In this document: positions 1 to 6,802 of the stretch, piece by piece
Numbering within the stretch: position 1 is the stretch's first letter
How the letters are laid out: each line of letters starts with the position of its first letter
Origin: an uncultured Thermomicrobiales bacterium
Lineage (GTDB): Bacteria; Chloroflexota; Chloroflexia; Thermomicrobiales; CADCWN01
Direction: 5' to 3'
Assembly (NCBI GenBank): GCA_902806415.1
Contig: CADCWN010000035.1
Coordinates: 1 to 34,417 of the forward strand
DNA: 34,417 nt
Program-made: the position numbers and the translations under genes
Notes under the pieces: model-generated
What the model was told of the DNA's origin: nothing
Databases searched by the model: none
Seen by the model: only the letters and a program-made list of their open reading frames with translations

Positions 1-71
1 CCTACCCGCCCGGGCAAGAGGTGCTCCATCCGCGCCCACTGGTCGTCCCGCAACCCGTACCGCCGCGCCAT
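1..71 (-). CDS. IS5-family transposase, N-terminal fragment cut by window edge
   Basis: Reading leftwards from the ATG at 69-71, the first 23 codons give a protein beginning MARRYGLRDDQW and continuing to EHLLPGR. This is the typical N-terminus of IS5-type transposases (DUF4096 region: basic start, D-D-Q-W-x-R, then LLPGR). A purine-rich GAGGGGGC sits just upstream. The rest of the gene, including the DDE catalytic residues, lies beyond the left edge, so intactness cannot be judged. A MITE-like repeat starts about 75 bp upstream of the start codon, so mobile DNA is clustered here. The family call rests on only 23 residues. Confidence 0.6.
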   Translation of the reverse strand, partial: MARRYGLRDDQWARMEHLLPGRV

Positions 72-146
72 CCTGCCCCCTCGCCGTCAGCCCTCCTCCA
101 GCGCGCCCACCCTACCACAACTGCAGATACGCCCTAGGTAGGGCGG

Positions 147-253
147 TTGGATGGAGGGGCGTATTACCTACGCCCTTTCCACGTCGAGGAGTTCTCCAGG
201 CATTGGTGGCAGAATGACGTGCGGGCGTATGCAATACGCCCCTCCATCCCCAA
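147..253. repeat. MITE-like element, copy 1
   Basis: An approximately 107 bp element bounded by inverted arms. The left arm begins TTGGATGGAGGGGCGTATT and the right arm is its complement ending CCCCTCCATCCCCAA. Each arm contains an imperfect palindrome of the type GGGGCGTATTGCATACGCCC. Its interior, read on the minus strand, resembles the interior of copy 2 (CCAATG, then CTG-AGAA, then ACGTGG). No ORF is supported in it. A further short palindrome (CGCCCTA-GG-TAGGGCG, 130-145) abuts its left side. Confidence 0.75.
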
Positions 254-321
254 TTCGGTGCTCTCCTCCCAATGCAAACACTCCCCGCCCTCCCCATGTC
301 TCCGCGTCTCCTGTGCCGTCC

Positions 322-342
322 TACTCACCACTCGTCACTCGC
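322..342. repeat. Heptad tandem array A, covering the DUF402 stop codon
   Basis: Read on the minus strand, this holds about three 7 bp units (GAGTGAC, GAGTGGT, GAGTAGG). The array encodes the last residues (ASDEW) and the TGA stop of the DUF402 gene. It belongs to the intergenic heptad family seen at several other places in the window. Confidence 0.65.
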
Positions 343-930
343 CACACCCCACACCGTCCCGCCAGCCAGCACCAGACCCTCCGCGACGGCCAGCGGCGCG
401 GCGGTGAATGGCGGCACCCCGCGCGAGGCCAGGTCGCGCAACTCGCGCAGCGCGTCGAGCGCCCCGTGCCGGACTGTCGCCGGATAGTGCCAGCGGCGGG
501 CGTTACGCCGGAAATCGGCCACATCCTCGATCGTCGCGCGCCCGGCGGGCGAGATGGCGAGGTCGAGATCGAGGTCGATATAGGAGAGGGTCGCACCGTC
601 CCACTCGGCGGGCGCGATGATGTTGCAGAAGTGGCGTTGGAGCGCCCCGGTCGTCGCATCGAAGTAACTGAGGACGTTATACCACCGACCCGCCGGGAAA
701 TATTCGAGCGTGATCGTGGGCAATCGGCGCACCTCGCCCGCCGTGATGAAGCGCCGCTCCGCTGCCCCGCGCGCCACCAGCAGCGCGGGCGTCGCCGCCA
801 GTGCGCTCGTCTCCACGACGAAGCGCCGCCGCCCGTCGTACTTCCGCACGGCGATCGGCACCGGCATCCCCGCCCGCAATGATCGCGCCCGCAACGCCTC
901 TGCCAATGACGCCATCCCGCCCCGGCTCAT
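325..930 (-). CDS. DUF402 family protein
   Basis: A 201-residue protein with the DUF402 signature: an aromatic stretch with RWYNVLSYFD, then IIAPAEWDG, then the acidic strand YIDLDLDLAISPAG. Characterised DUF402 proteins are nucleoside tri-/diphosphatases (Ntdp) or are fused to RNase-like proteins. The reaction here is inferred only at family level. The ATG at 928-930 was chosen over a longer reading frame because the stop of a small upstream ORF overlaps it as ATGA, suggesting translational coupling; an ATG at 913-915 is also possible. The C-terminal ASDEW and the stop come from a heptad repeat array, so the tail is probably not part of the fold. Confidence 0.75.
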   Translation of the reverse strand: MSRGGMASLAEALRARSLRAGMPVPIAVRKYDGRRRFVVETSALAATPALLVARGAAERRFITAGEVRRLPTITLEYFPAGRWYNVLSYFDATTGALQRHFCNIIAPAEWDGATLSYIDLDLDLAISPAGRATIEDVADFRRNARRWHYPATVRHGALDALRELRDLASRGVPPFTAAPLAVAEGLVLAGGTVWGVASDEW

Positions 931-1049
931 TGCCGGGGGACGGCGGCGGTCGGCGGCTGGCGGAGACGCGTCCATCGCAACAGGCCGAACCCGACCGCCA
1001 GCAGCAGCGTCGTCGCGACACCTATCAACTCCGACGAACTCCCGGCCAT
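927..1049 (-). CDS. Possible 40-residue single-pass membrane protein
   Basis: A short ORF from the ATG at 1047-1049 encodes 40 residues: a short polar N-terminus, one hydrophobic stretch (about residues 8-27, LIGVATTLLLAVGFGLL), then a basic and Pro-rich tail. Its TGA stop overlaps the ATG of the DUF402 gene by four bases (ATGA), the usual form of coupled genes. No convincing Shine-Dalgarno is visible. The frame extends upstream to a TTG, but that extension has no recognisable features. No family was recognised. It may be a real small gene or a chance frame in high-GC DNA. Confidence 0.4.
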   Translation of the reverse strand: MAGSSSELIGVATTLLLAVGFGLLRWTRLRQPPTAAVPRQ

Positions 1050-1305
1050 GCGCGGCGGTCTTCGCCCTGCTTGCCATTCACACGCATCAATTCCCCCACC
1101 CACTGGTGTCGTATCGCTCGCCGCAACGGCGGGAGCACTTGCTACCGTCACGGGCGAATCTCTACCATACAATCTACGAGAGGTCTATACCAGCCTATGC
1201 ACACGCTGGCACGTCCCGTGCTTGTCCGTACTTCCTCGGGAGCACCCGCAGGATTGTTCGCGGCGCAGATCATGCCTTACCCCGTCGCCCGGACGAAACC
1301 GATCT

Positions 1306-1348
1306 ATCCTGCCGCCGAGTCAGGGCTCATCCTGCTGCCAAGTCAGGG
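1306..1348. repeat. Two 20 bp direct repeats upstream of udg
   Basis: Copies at 1306-1325 and 1329-1348 follow ATCCTGCYGCCRAGTCAGGG, differing at two positions and separated by CTC. The 23 bp period is close to two helical turns, which would suit adjacent protein binding sites. They end about 38 bp before the udg ATG. A role is inference. Confidence 0.5.
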
Positions 1349-1355
1349 CAATACT

Positions 1356-1373
1356 TGTCACTCGTCACTCACC
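1356..1373. repeat. Heptad tandem array B, just upstream of the udg ribosome binding site
   Basis: Two units of CACTCGT-type repeat (minus strand GAGTGAC) end directly before AAAGGAG, the udg ribosome binding site at 1375-1381. The unit is the same as in arrays A and C. Confidence 0.6.
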
Positions 1374-1386
1374 TAAAGGAGCGCCG

Positions 1387-2007
1387 ATGAGCCAGGGAAC
1401 AGCAACGGAGAAAACGGCGCGATGGGAGGCGCTGAAAGCGCAGGCCGCCGATCTCCTCGGCCCCGACATGGTCTTCGGCGAAGGCCCGCTCGACGCCCGC
1501 TTCGTGATGATCGGCGAAGCGCCCGGCGAGAATGAGGCGATCGCCAAGCGCCCGTTCGTCGGGCGGGCGGGGCAACTGCTCAACCGCCTCCTGCAAGATG
1601 CCGCGATCGACCGGCAGCAGGTTTACGTCACCAATGTGGTGAAGGTGCGCCCCACCGCCGATGGCGGCGGCGGACGCCTGAAGAATCGCCCGCCGCGCGT
1701 CGGCGAGATCAAGGAGGGGCTGGAAATCCTGCTGCCCGAACTGGCGTTGATTGCCCCCGCCGCGCTGATCCTCTTCGGCAATGTCCCGTCCAAGGCGCTG
1801 ATCGGCAAGGCATTCGCGATGGGCGCGAATCGCGGCAACTGGTTCACGACCGTCGCCGGGATCCCGGCGCTGGCGACCTATCACCCCGCCTACATCCTGC
1901 GCCTCGAAGGCCCCGACCTCGAGCGCACCCGCGCGGTCGTCGTCAACGATCTCGTCACCGCCCGCGCCGCCCGCGACACCCCGCCGGAGGCGACGACGCT
2001 GGGATAG
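1387..2007 (+). CDS. Uracil-DNA glycosylase, family 4-like, lacking all cysteines
   Basis: A 206-residue protein that would remove uracil from DNA as the first step of base excision repair. Family features are visible in order: VFGEG (29-33), GEAPG active-site loop (43-47), FVGRAGQLLN (57-66), NVVKVRP (83-89) and the late THP-type loop YHPAYILR (about 165-172). Family 4 and 5 enzymes normally bind a 4Fe-4S cluster through four cysteines: an N-terminal CxxC, one in NVVKCRP and one in the next helix. This protein contains no cysteine at all: the N-terminal pair is replaced by a helix-like segment and NVVKCRP reads NVVKVRP. The start is fixed by AAAGGAG five bases before ATG; a longer frame to 1048 has no domain support. 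Confidence 0.85.
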   Translation: MSQGTATEKTARWEALKAQAADLLGPDMVFGEGPLDARFVMIGEAPGENEAIAKRPFVGRAGQLLNRLLQDAAIDRQQVYVTNVVKVRPTADGGGGRLKNRPPRVGEIKEGLEILLPELALIAPAALILFGNVPSKALIGKAFAMGANRGNWFTTVAGIPALATYHPAYILRLEGPDLERTRAVVVNDLVTARAARDTPPEATTLG

Positions 2008-2014
2008 TGGTCGA

Positions 2015-2240
2015 AGTGGGCGAGTGGGCCAGTGGGCCAGTGGGGTACTCGCAGGAAGGCACAGGGCTCGGATGTAGGGGCGTATTGCATACGCCCACCT
2101 GTCGTCTTTCCTCCAATGTCTGTAGAAACCTCAACGTGGGTGGGCGTATGCAGTACGCCCCTACAACCAACCACCTCGCCCGTTTGCCGACACCACGCTA
2201 TCCCACTCGTCACTCGTCACTAGCCCACTGGCCCACTCCC
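2015..2240. repeat. Inverted pair of tandem arrays (locus C) around MITE copy 2
   Basis: The left array (2015-2046) starts just after the udg stop and has units around GTGGGCCA. The right array (2201-2240) contains the complement, TAGCCCACTGGCCCACTCCC, plus CACTCGT heptads. The arms can pair over about 17 bp. Between them lies a complete MITE-like copy. The right array encodes the last residues and stop of the GAF gene on the minus strand. Confidence 0.7.
2070..2168. repeat. MITE-like element, copy 2
   Basis: About 99 bp with arms GGATGTAGGGGCGTATTGCA at the left and the matching complement ending GCCCCTACAACC at the right. Each arm is itself an imperfect palindrome. The middle of about 45 bp resembles copy 1 in reverse orientation. 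This is the best preserved copy in the window. Confidence 0.8.
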
Positions 2241-2650
2241 CCCAGCAACGCCCGATCCGCTGGGCCGAACGCGCCGCGATGCTCGCTGGCGATGACCAGC
2301 ACCCCCGCCCCCGCGCGGGACGGGGCGAGCGGCACCACGATCTCGGCGCGCGTCGCGGGGAAGAGGGCGCGGGCCTGCGGATCGGCCCGCACGTCGTCCG
2401 TCACCCGCACCACGTCGCCCGCGCCGAGCGGGAGGTGGCGCGCCCGCCGCGCGCCACCTCCCGCCCAGGCGACCAGCGCCAGCGCCGCACCCTGGGTGCG
2501 ATAGATGCCCACCCAGCTATAGGTTGGCACACTCTCGTGCAGGATCGCGCACACCGCCCGATCCGACCGCTCCCCTCCTGGGGCAGACTCAAGGGCCGCC
2601 AGGCGCTCCTCAGCGAGCGCGTAAGGGTCCGGGCCACGCAGCGTCGTCAT
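2210..2650 (-). CDS. GAF domain protein
   Basis: A 146-residue single GAF domain. The pattern AVCAILHESVPTYSWVGIY followed by alternating strands, VVPL about two thirds along and VLVIASEHRGAF is characteristic. GAF domains bind small ligands or signal through partner proteins; no output domain is attached. Only one cysteine is present, so it is not a free methionine sulfoxide reductase of the three-cysteine type. The final nine residues (GVGQWASDE) and the TGA are encoded by a tandem repeat array, so the original C-terminus may have been replaced. It is convergent with udg and divergent from the HTH-ATPase gene. The ribosome site is weak (AAGGAT close to ATG). Confidence 0.75.
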   Translation of the reverse strand: MTTLRGPDPYALAEERLAALESAPGGERSDRAVCAILHESVPTYSWVGIYRTQGAALALVAWAGGGARRARHLPLGAGDVVRVTDDVRADPQARALFPATRAEIVVPLAPSRAGAGVLVIASEHRGAFGPADRALLGGVGQWASDE

Positions 2651-2667
2651 ATCCTTATCCCTGTGTC

Positions 2668-2704
2668 CACTTCGTATTTATGCCCTCCGGGTTGCTTCGT
2701 ACTT
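2668..2704. repeat. Heptad-type direct repeats between GAF and the regulator (locus H)
   Basis: Two copies of a CTTCGTA-type unit separated by about 20 bp. On the minus strand they read GAAGTAC GAAG and TACGAAGT, the same unit as locus F at 26974. The pair lies in the divergent promoter region, so it could overlap regulatory sites. Confidence 0.45.
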
Positions 2705-2714
2705 CGACGCGCCC

Positions 2715-2744
2715 TTCGCAATCCGGTCGCCGAAATCGTATCAT
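2715..2744 (+). promoter_or_regulatory. Candidate promoter of the HTH-ATPase regulator (possibly leaderless)
   Basis: TTCGCA (2715-2720), an 18 bp spacer, then TATCAT (2739-2744). The ATG at 2751 begins seven bases after the -10 box and no Shine-Dalgarno precedes it, so transcription may start at the initiation codon. The -35 match is weak. Confidence 0.35.
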
Positions 2745-2750
2745 CTCTCC

Positions 2751-4307
2751 ATGCAATCCAGCGACCGTTTCACGGGCGATCCCACGCCCGAACCGAATCC
2801 GGGGCTGCCGCGCGGTGGGCACGTTGCGCCCGCCGTCTCGCCGTTCGGTCGGCTGCTGAAGCGTGAGCGGCTGGCGGCAGGTCTGAGGGTGCGGGAACTC
2901 GCCGCGCGCAGCGGCGTCAGCGCGCGCGCGATCGAGTACCTGGAGGGGGGCCAGACCCTGACGCCGCGTCGGGCGACCCGACAGCAGCTCGCCCACGGGC
3001 TGCAACTCGGCGGGCGGGCGCGCCACCACTTCATCGAGGGTCCCCACGACGCCCCCGCGCACGCCGGGCCGATTCGCCACAACCTCCCCAACCCGCTCTC
3101 CAGCTTCGTCGCGCGAGCGCAGGAGCAGCGGGAGCTGGTGCGCGTGCTCAGCGGCAGGACTCGCCGCCGCCTGATCACCCTCTACGGGCCGGGGGGAATC
3201 GGCAAGACCCGCCTCGCGCTCACCGTCGCGGCGGCGATGCTCGAGCAGTTCCCGGGCGGGGTCTATCTGATCGACCTTGCCCCGATCGAATCGGGTCCGT
3301 GGATCGAGGTGGCGATCGCCAATGCCCTCGGCGTGCGCGATGACAACCCCACCGCCCTCGGGGCGATGATCATGGCCCACTTGCGCGACCGGCGCACCCT
3401 GCTCATTCTCGACAATTGCGAGCATCTGATCGCGCCGTGCGCCGCCCTGGTCGGTCGCCTGCTGGCGAGCGCGCCGGGCCTGCAAATCGTCGCGACGACC
3501 CGCGAGCCGCTGGGGCTCCCCGGCGAGCTGGTACGCCGCTTACCCGCCCTCTCCTTGCCCCCAGCGGCCGACCCGGAGGGCGCGGCGGACGAGCAACGCG
3601 CCGCCATCGCCGCCAGCGAGGCGGTGCAGCTCTTCGTGGCGCGCGCCGCCCTCGTCTCGCCCGGCTTCACGCTGCGCGCGGAGAATGCCGTGGCGATCGC
3701 GGCGATCTGCCGTCGCCTCGACGGGCTGCCGCTGGCGCTCGAGCTGGCCGCCTCGCGCCTGACCGCGCTCCCGCTCGACACCCTCGCCGCCGAGCTCGAT
3801 CTGGCCCTCCAGGTCGGCGGTGGCGGCAGGCGCGGCGTCCACACGCGCCAGCGCACGATCCGCGCGACCCTCGATTGGAGCTACGCACTCCTGAGCGTGT
3901 CGGAGCGCGCCCTCCTCCGACGCCTCGCCTCCTTCGCGGGAACCTGGAGCGCCAGCGCCGCCGCCGCAGTCTGCGGCGACCAGAGTACCCCCGATCTGCC
4001 GCGACTCCTCGCGGCGCTGGTCGCCAAGTCACTGATCAATGTGGAAACAGGTGGGCAGCAGGCGGCGGACACGCCCGGCGAGGCGCGCTATCGGCTGCTG
4101 GAAACGGTGCGCCAGTATGCGCGCGACAGGCTACGCGAAGCCAACGAGGAAGGGGTGCAGGGGAGCCGCCTCTGCGATTGGGCGATCGAGACGTTGGAGA
4201 GCGTCGAATCGCCGCTCGACGGCGGCCCGGACGGTACCCGGTGGTTGGCTCGGGTGGAGACGGAGCTGACCAATCTGCGCGCCGCGCGCGTGGGCCTTGG
4301 AGCATGA
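2751..4307 (+). CDS. HTH-ATPase-TPR transcriptional regulator, N-terminal part (frameshifted)
   Basis: 518 residues. An XRE-type helix-turn-helix lies near residues 32-85 (FGRLLKRERLAAGLRVRELAAR, then SGVSARAIEYLEGG). An NB-ARC/LuxR-type ATPase follows, with Walker A GPGGIGKT at 146-153, Walker B LLILDNC at 217-223, and the downstream TTREPLG and RRLDGLPLALELAASRL motifs. Homologues continue directly into TPR repeats through a phrase of the form NLRAALAWALEHDP. Here the frame reads NLRAARVGLGA and stops at 4305, while the expected WALEHDP continues in frame +1. The two parts are therefore one gene broken by a net loss of two bases (or gain of one) in the GCGCGCG run at about 4283-4290. The product would be a DNA-binding signalling ATPase. 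Confidence 0.85.
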   Translation: MQSSDRFTGDPTPEPNPGLPRGGHVAPAVSPFGRLLKRERLAAGLRVRELAARSGVSARAIEYLEGGQTLTPRRATRQQLAHGLQLGGRARHHFIEGPHDAPAHAGPIRHNLPNPLSSFVARAQEQRELVRVLSGRTRRRLITLYGPGGIGKTRLALTVAAAMLEQFPGGVYLIDLAPIESGPWIEVAIANALGVRDDNPTALGAMIMAHLRDRRTLLILDNCEHLIAPCAALVGRLLASAPGLQIVATTREPLGLPGELVRRLPALSLPPAADPEGAADEQRAAIAASEAVQLFVARAALVSPGFTLRAENAVAIAAICRRLDGLPLALELAASRLTALPLDTLAAELDLALQVGGGGRRGVHTRQRTIRATLDWSYALLSVSERALLRRLASFAGTWSASAAAAVCGDQSTPDLPRLLAALVAKSLINVETGGQQAADTPGEARYRLLETVRQYARDRLREANEEGVQGSRLCDWAIETLESVESPLDGGPDGTRWLARVETELTNLRAARVGLGA

Positions 4308-5619
4308 CCCGCCGCGCGCTCTGCGCCTGATCAGCGCGACCTGGCCGTACGCGTTCGCCCGGCTCGGCCATGACGCCGGGCGCTACTTGCTGCGGCTCGC
4401 GCTCGAAGCCGCGCCCGGCCCCTCACCCTGGCGCGCGGCGGCCCTCCAGGGGCTCGGCTTCCTCAGCCTTTTCCATGATCTCTCCGCCGCGCGCGGCCAT
4501 CTCGCCGAGGCCCTCGCCCTGGCCGAGGCGACCGGTGAGGTGGAGCGTCTCCGCGCGTTGCGCTGGCAACTGGCGTTCGCCTGCGTCACCGCCGGGGCGA
4601 TCGGGGAGGCGGAACAGCACCTGGCGCTCGGCTGGCCCGCAGTCGCGGACGATCCGCATCCGGGTCGTCGCAGCCCGTACCGGATCGTGCGCGGCTTCGT
4701 CGCCATCGCGCGGGGCGACTTCCCGCGCGCCCGGCACGAACTCAGCGAGGCGGAGCGCGAGGCGGTCAGCGCCGAGCAGCCGCTCTTCCGCTGCATCGCC
4801 CTCGCGCGGTTGGGTGCGCTCCATCTGCGATACGGGCACCTGACCGTTGCCACCGCCAACTTCACCGCCCTGGTCGCGCTCGCGGAGCGGCTCGGCTCCT
4901 GGTTCTACCGCTGTGTCGGGCGAACCGGCCTGGCCCAGGTGTTGGAGTGGTCCGGTGAACTGGCGACGGCCGAGGCGGCCTACGCCGACGCACTCGCCAT
5001 CTCGGTCGAATCGGGCGGCAGCCGCCTGGAGCGCGCGATGGTCCTCCTGGGGCAGGGGCGGATCGCCCTCTACAGGCGGGAACCGGCGCTGGCCCTCGCG
5101 CGCCTGGAGGAGGGCTACGCCCTCGTCATCCAGCTGAATCACGGCACTCTCCGCCGTGACTTCGCCTCGCCGCTCGCCTTCGCCTTCTGGCGCAACGGGC
5201 AGTTCGCGCGCGCGACCGAGCAGTTCGACGACGCGCTCACGCTCAACGCGACCGGCGACCCCACCACCCTCGCCCGTTGCCTGGATGGGCTGGCGTACCT
5301 GGCGGTCGAACGCGGGGCGGCGGTCCCCGCAGCGCACTGGCTGGCCAGTGCCGCGGCGCTGCGCGAACAGGTCCGGATGATCCCCCGCCCGATCGAGCGG
5401 GCGACGATCGACACCGTCCGCGCCGCCCTCGCCCGCCAAGCCAGCGAGGGGAACGCCGCCCGCCAACCGGCCCAACTCTTCACCCGCACGGAAGCGATCG
5501 CCAACGCCCGCGCCTGGCTCGCCGGGATCCGCGACCAGCACACCGCCTCGCCCGAGGCACCGACCACACTCCCGCCGCCCTACCCTCAGAATAGTAGCCA
5601 CGAGGCTGCGACGAAGTAG
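4297..5619 (+). CDS. HTH-ATPase-TPR regulator, C-terminal TPR part (frameshifted continuation)
   Basis: 440 residues of helical TPR-like repeats rich in Ala, Leu, Arg and Glu (for example LGFLSLFHDLSAARGHLAEA and LATAEAAYADALAI). These usually form the protein-binding sensor end of such regulators. The frame overlaps the upstream ORF by 11 bp, and its only nearby start is a TTG inside the conserved WALEHDP phrase, with no ribosome site. This argues that it is the broken-off C-terminal half rather than a separate gene. Repairing the shift would give one protein of about 955 residues from 2751 to 5619. Sequencing error, a recent mutation or programmed frameshifting cannot be told apart here. 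Confidence 0.8.
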   Translation: MEHDPPRALRLISATWPYAFARLGHDAGRYLLRLALEAAPGPSPWRAAALQGLGFLSLFHDLSAARGHLAEALALAEATGEVERLRALRWQLAFACVTAGAIGEAEQHLALGWPAVADDPHPGRRSPYRIVRGFVAIARGDFPRARHELSEAEREAVSAEQPLFRCIALARLGALHLRYGHLTVATANFTALVALAERLGSWFYRCVGRTGLAQVLEWSGELATAEAAYADALAISVESGGSRLERAMVLLGQGRIALYRREPALALARLEEGYALVIQLNHGTLRRDFASPLAFAFWRNGQFARATEQFDDALTLNATGDPTTLARCLDGLAYLAVERGAAVPAAHWLASAAALREQVRMIPRPIERATIDTVRAALARQASEGNAARQPAQLFTRTEAIANARAWLAGIRDQHTASPEAPTTLPPPYPQNSSHEAATK

Positions 5620-5661
5620 CCCTGCCGAGGGGGAGCAGCCACGCCCGCCCGCCACCGCCTT

Positions 5662-5709
5662 TGCCTCTCGTACCTCCACCCCTCAGAATTGGGAGGCCGG
5701 AGAGAGGCA
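5662..5709. terminator. Hairpin between convergent genes
   Basis: TGCCTCTC (5662-5669) pairs with GAGAGGCA (5702-5709), and inside them CCTCC pairs with GGAGG. It lies just after the TPR stop codon and before the end of the convergent gene. No T-run follows, so a terminator role is tentative. Confidence 0.45.
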
Positions 5710-5715
5710 CACCCC

Positions 5716-5742
5716 TCTCACGACTCACGACTCACGACTCAC
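5716..5742. repeat. Heptad tandem array D
   Basis: Three units of CACGACT in a row. On the minus strand the array reads GTGAGTC x3 and begins exactly at the TGA stop (5739-5741) of the neighbouring minus-strand gene. Confidence 0.75.
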
Positions 5743-6767
5743 TTATGCCCTTCAAAGTATTCATGCCCTTCAGGGTACGACTCTTCTACCGTCCCCGCCG
5801 CGAAGCCGCAGGCGACCGCCAGATTCGCCATCGCCTCGGTCGTCCGCGCGTTGTTGAGGATGAGATACGGCAGCGAGATCGGAAGCGCCGCCCAATCCGC
5901 GAACCCTTCTCGCGCCAGCCGCCGGATCGCCGCCCGCGTCCCCAGCGCCAGGGTCTCCGGCGGCACCAGCGGGGCCAGCGCCCCCCGCCACTGCCCGAAG
6001 TAGGCCGTGCTGAGGCGCCCGCTGTGCAGCACACGCTCCGTCGGCTCCGCGCCGTCGTGCAGGAAGAGCGGGCGCAAGCCCAGCCCCCGCCGCGCCAAGC
6101 CATCGGCCATCCACGACTTCATATTGCCGAAGTAAGCCAACGGCGGCTCGGGCAGCGCCTGATCGCGCCAATACGACTGCGCGAACATCTCGTCGAAGCC
6201 GCGCTCCTCGACGTAGGCGGCCTGCGCCAGACTCAGCGTCCCCGCCATGACCAGCGCGACCAGTTCCTCCGGCTGCCGGATACAGATCCGCCCGAACTCC
6301 GCTATCCGGCGCTCCGGCGTCTCCCCCGCCGCCAGGCCCAGCCCCGGCCCGAAGGCGAAGCGGAGGAGTTGCAGGGTCGGCACGCTGCTCGCCGCGTCGC
6401 CGATCGCCTCGGTCAGCGGCGTCTCGCGCGTCCCCCGGACCGTCAGCATCGTCGCCAGCGCCACGAGCGCGCCGTCACGCCCCCGTGCGCAGAGGGCGTA
6501 GACGCGGCTCTCGGGGTCATACGCCGTCAGCAACCCCTCCTTGCAGCGCGTGGCCTGTCGCCGCCACTCCGCCTCGAACGCCGCCGTCCCCGGCACCACA
6601 TCGAACGCCTCCGCGAAGGCTCCCGCGCTCGGGTACGACAGCCGCAGATACGGCTCCGCCAGCAAGTCGCCGATCGCCTCGCGCGCCTCCCCCGGCATCT
6701 CCGCCCACCGCCGATTGATCCGCGTCAGCGCCCCCGGCTGTCGCTCCATCGCCGACCGCTCCCCCAT
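5739..6767 (-). CDS. Unrecognised 342-residue protein, perhaps with a GNAT-like fold
   Basis: No family was recognised with confidence. The first half has strands and helices reminiscent of N-acyltransferases of the GNAT/autoinducer-synthase type (VYALCARGRDGALVALATML, later RIAEFGRICIRQPEELVAL), but no diagnostic acetyl-CoA loop is clear. The second half is rich in Trp and aromatics (YFGNMKSWMADGL, YFGQWRGALAPLVP). Two adjacent ATGs follow a strong AGGAGGTGA; the second (6765-6767) has the better spacing of seven bases, and a further ATG at 6785 lies before that site. The C-terminus has a six-residue tandem duplication (YPEGHE then YFEGHK, DNA 5742-5777). The TGA stop is the first codon of a heptad array. 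Confidence 0.6.
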   Translation of the reverse strand: MGERSAMERQPGALTRINRRWAEMPGEAREAIGDLLAEPYLRLSYPSAGAFAEAFDVVPGTAAFEAEWRRQATRCKEGLLTAYDPESRVYALCARGRDGALVALATMLTVRGTRETPLTEAIGDAASSVPTLQLLRFAFGPGLGLAAGETPERRIAEFGRICIRQPEELVALVMAGTLSLAQAAYVEERGFDEMFAQSYWRDQALPEPPLAYFGNMKSWMADGLARRGLGLRPLFLHDGAEPTERVLHSGRLSTAYFGQWRGALAPLVPPETLALGTRAAIRRLAREGFADWAALPISLPYLILNNARTTEAMANLAVACGFAAGTVEESYPEGHEYFEGHK

Positions 6768-6802
6768 CATGTCACCTCCTGCCATCGCACCGGGCCAGCG
6801 CC

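Larger units (their letters stand above)
1078..1386. other. Gene-free spacer upstream of the uracil-DNA glycosylase
   Basis: About 300 bp without a convincing gene. It contains a small GCACG-TCC-CGTGC hairpin near 1212-1225, a 20 bp direct repeat (1306-1348) and a heptad array (1356-1373). The region was read for known structured RNAs (RNase P, SRP, tmRNA, riboswitch cores) and none was recognised. Confidence 0.5.

Noticed and set aside
147..407. Short frames across MITE and heptad repeats with recurring peptides such as GVLHTP and GRMQYAP
   Set aside because: The peptides recur because the DNA repeats recur; there are no ribosome sites or domains.
1180..1386. Possible structured RNA (SRP, RNase P, tmRNA) upstream of udg
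   Set aside because: None of the conserved core sequences of these RNAs is present on either strand.
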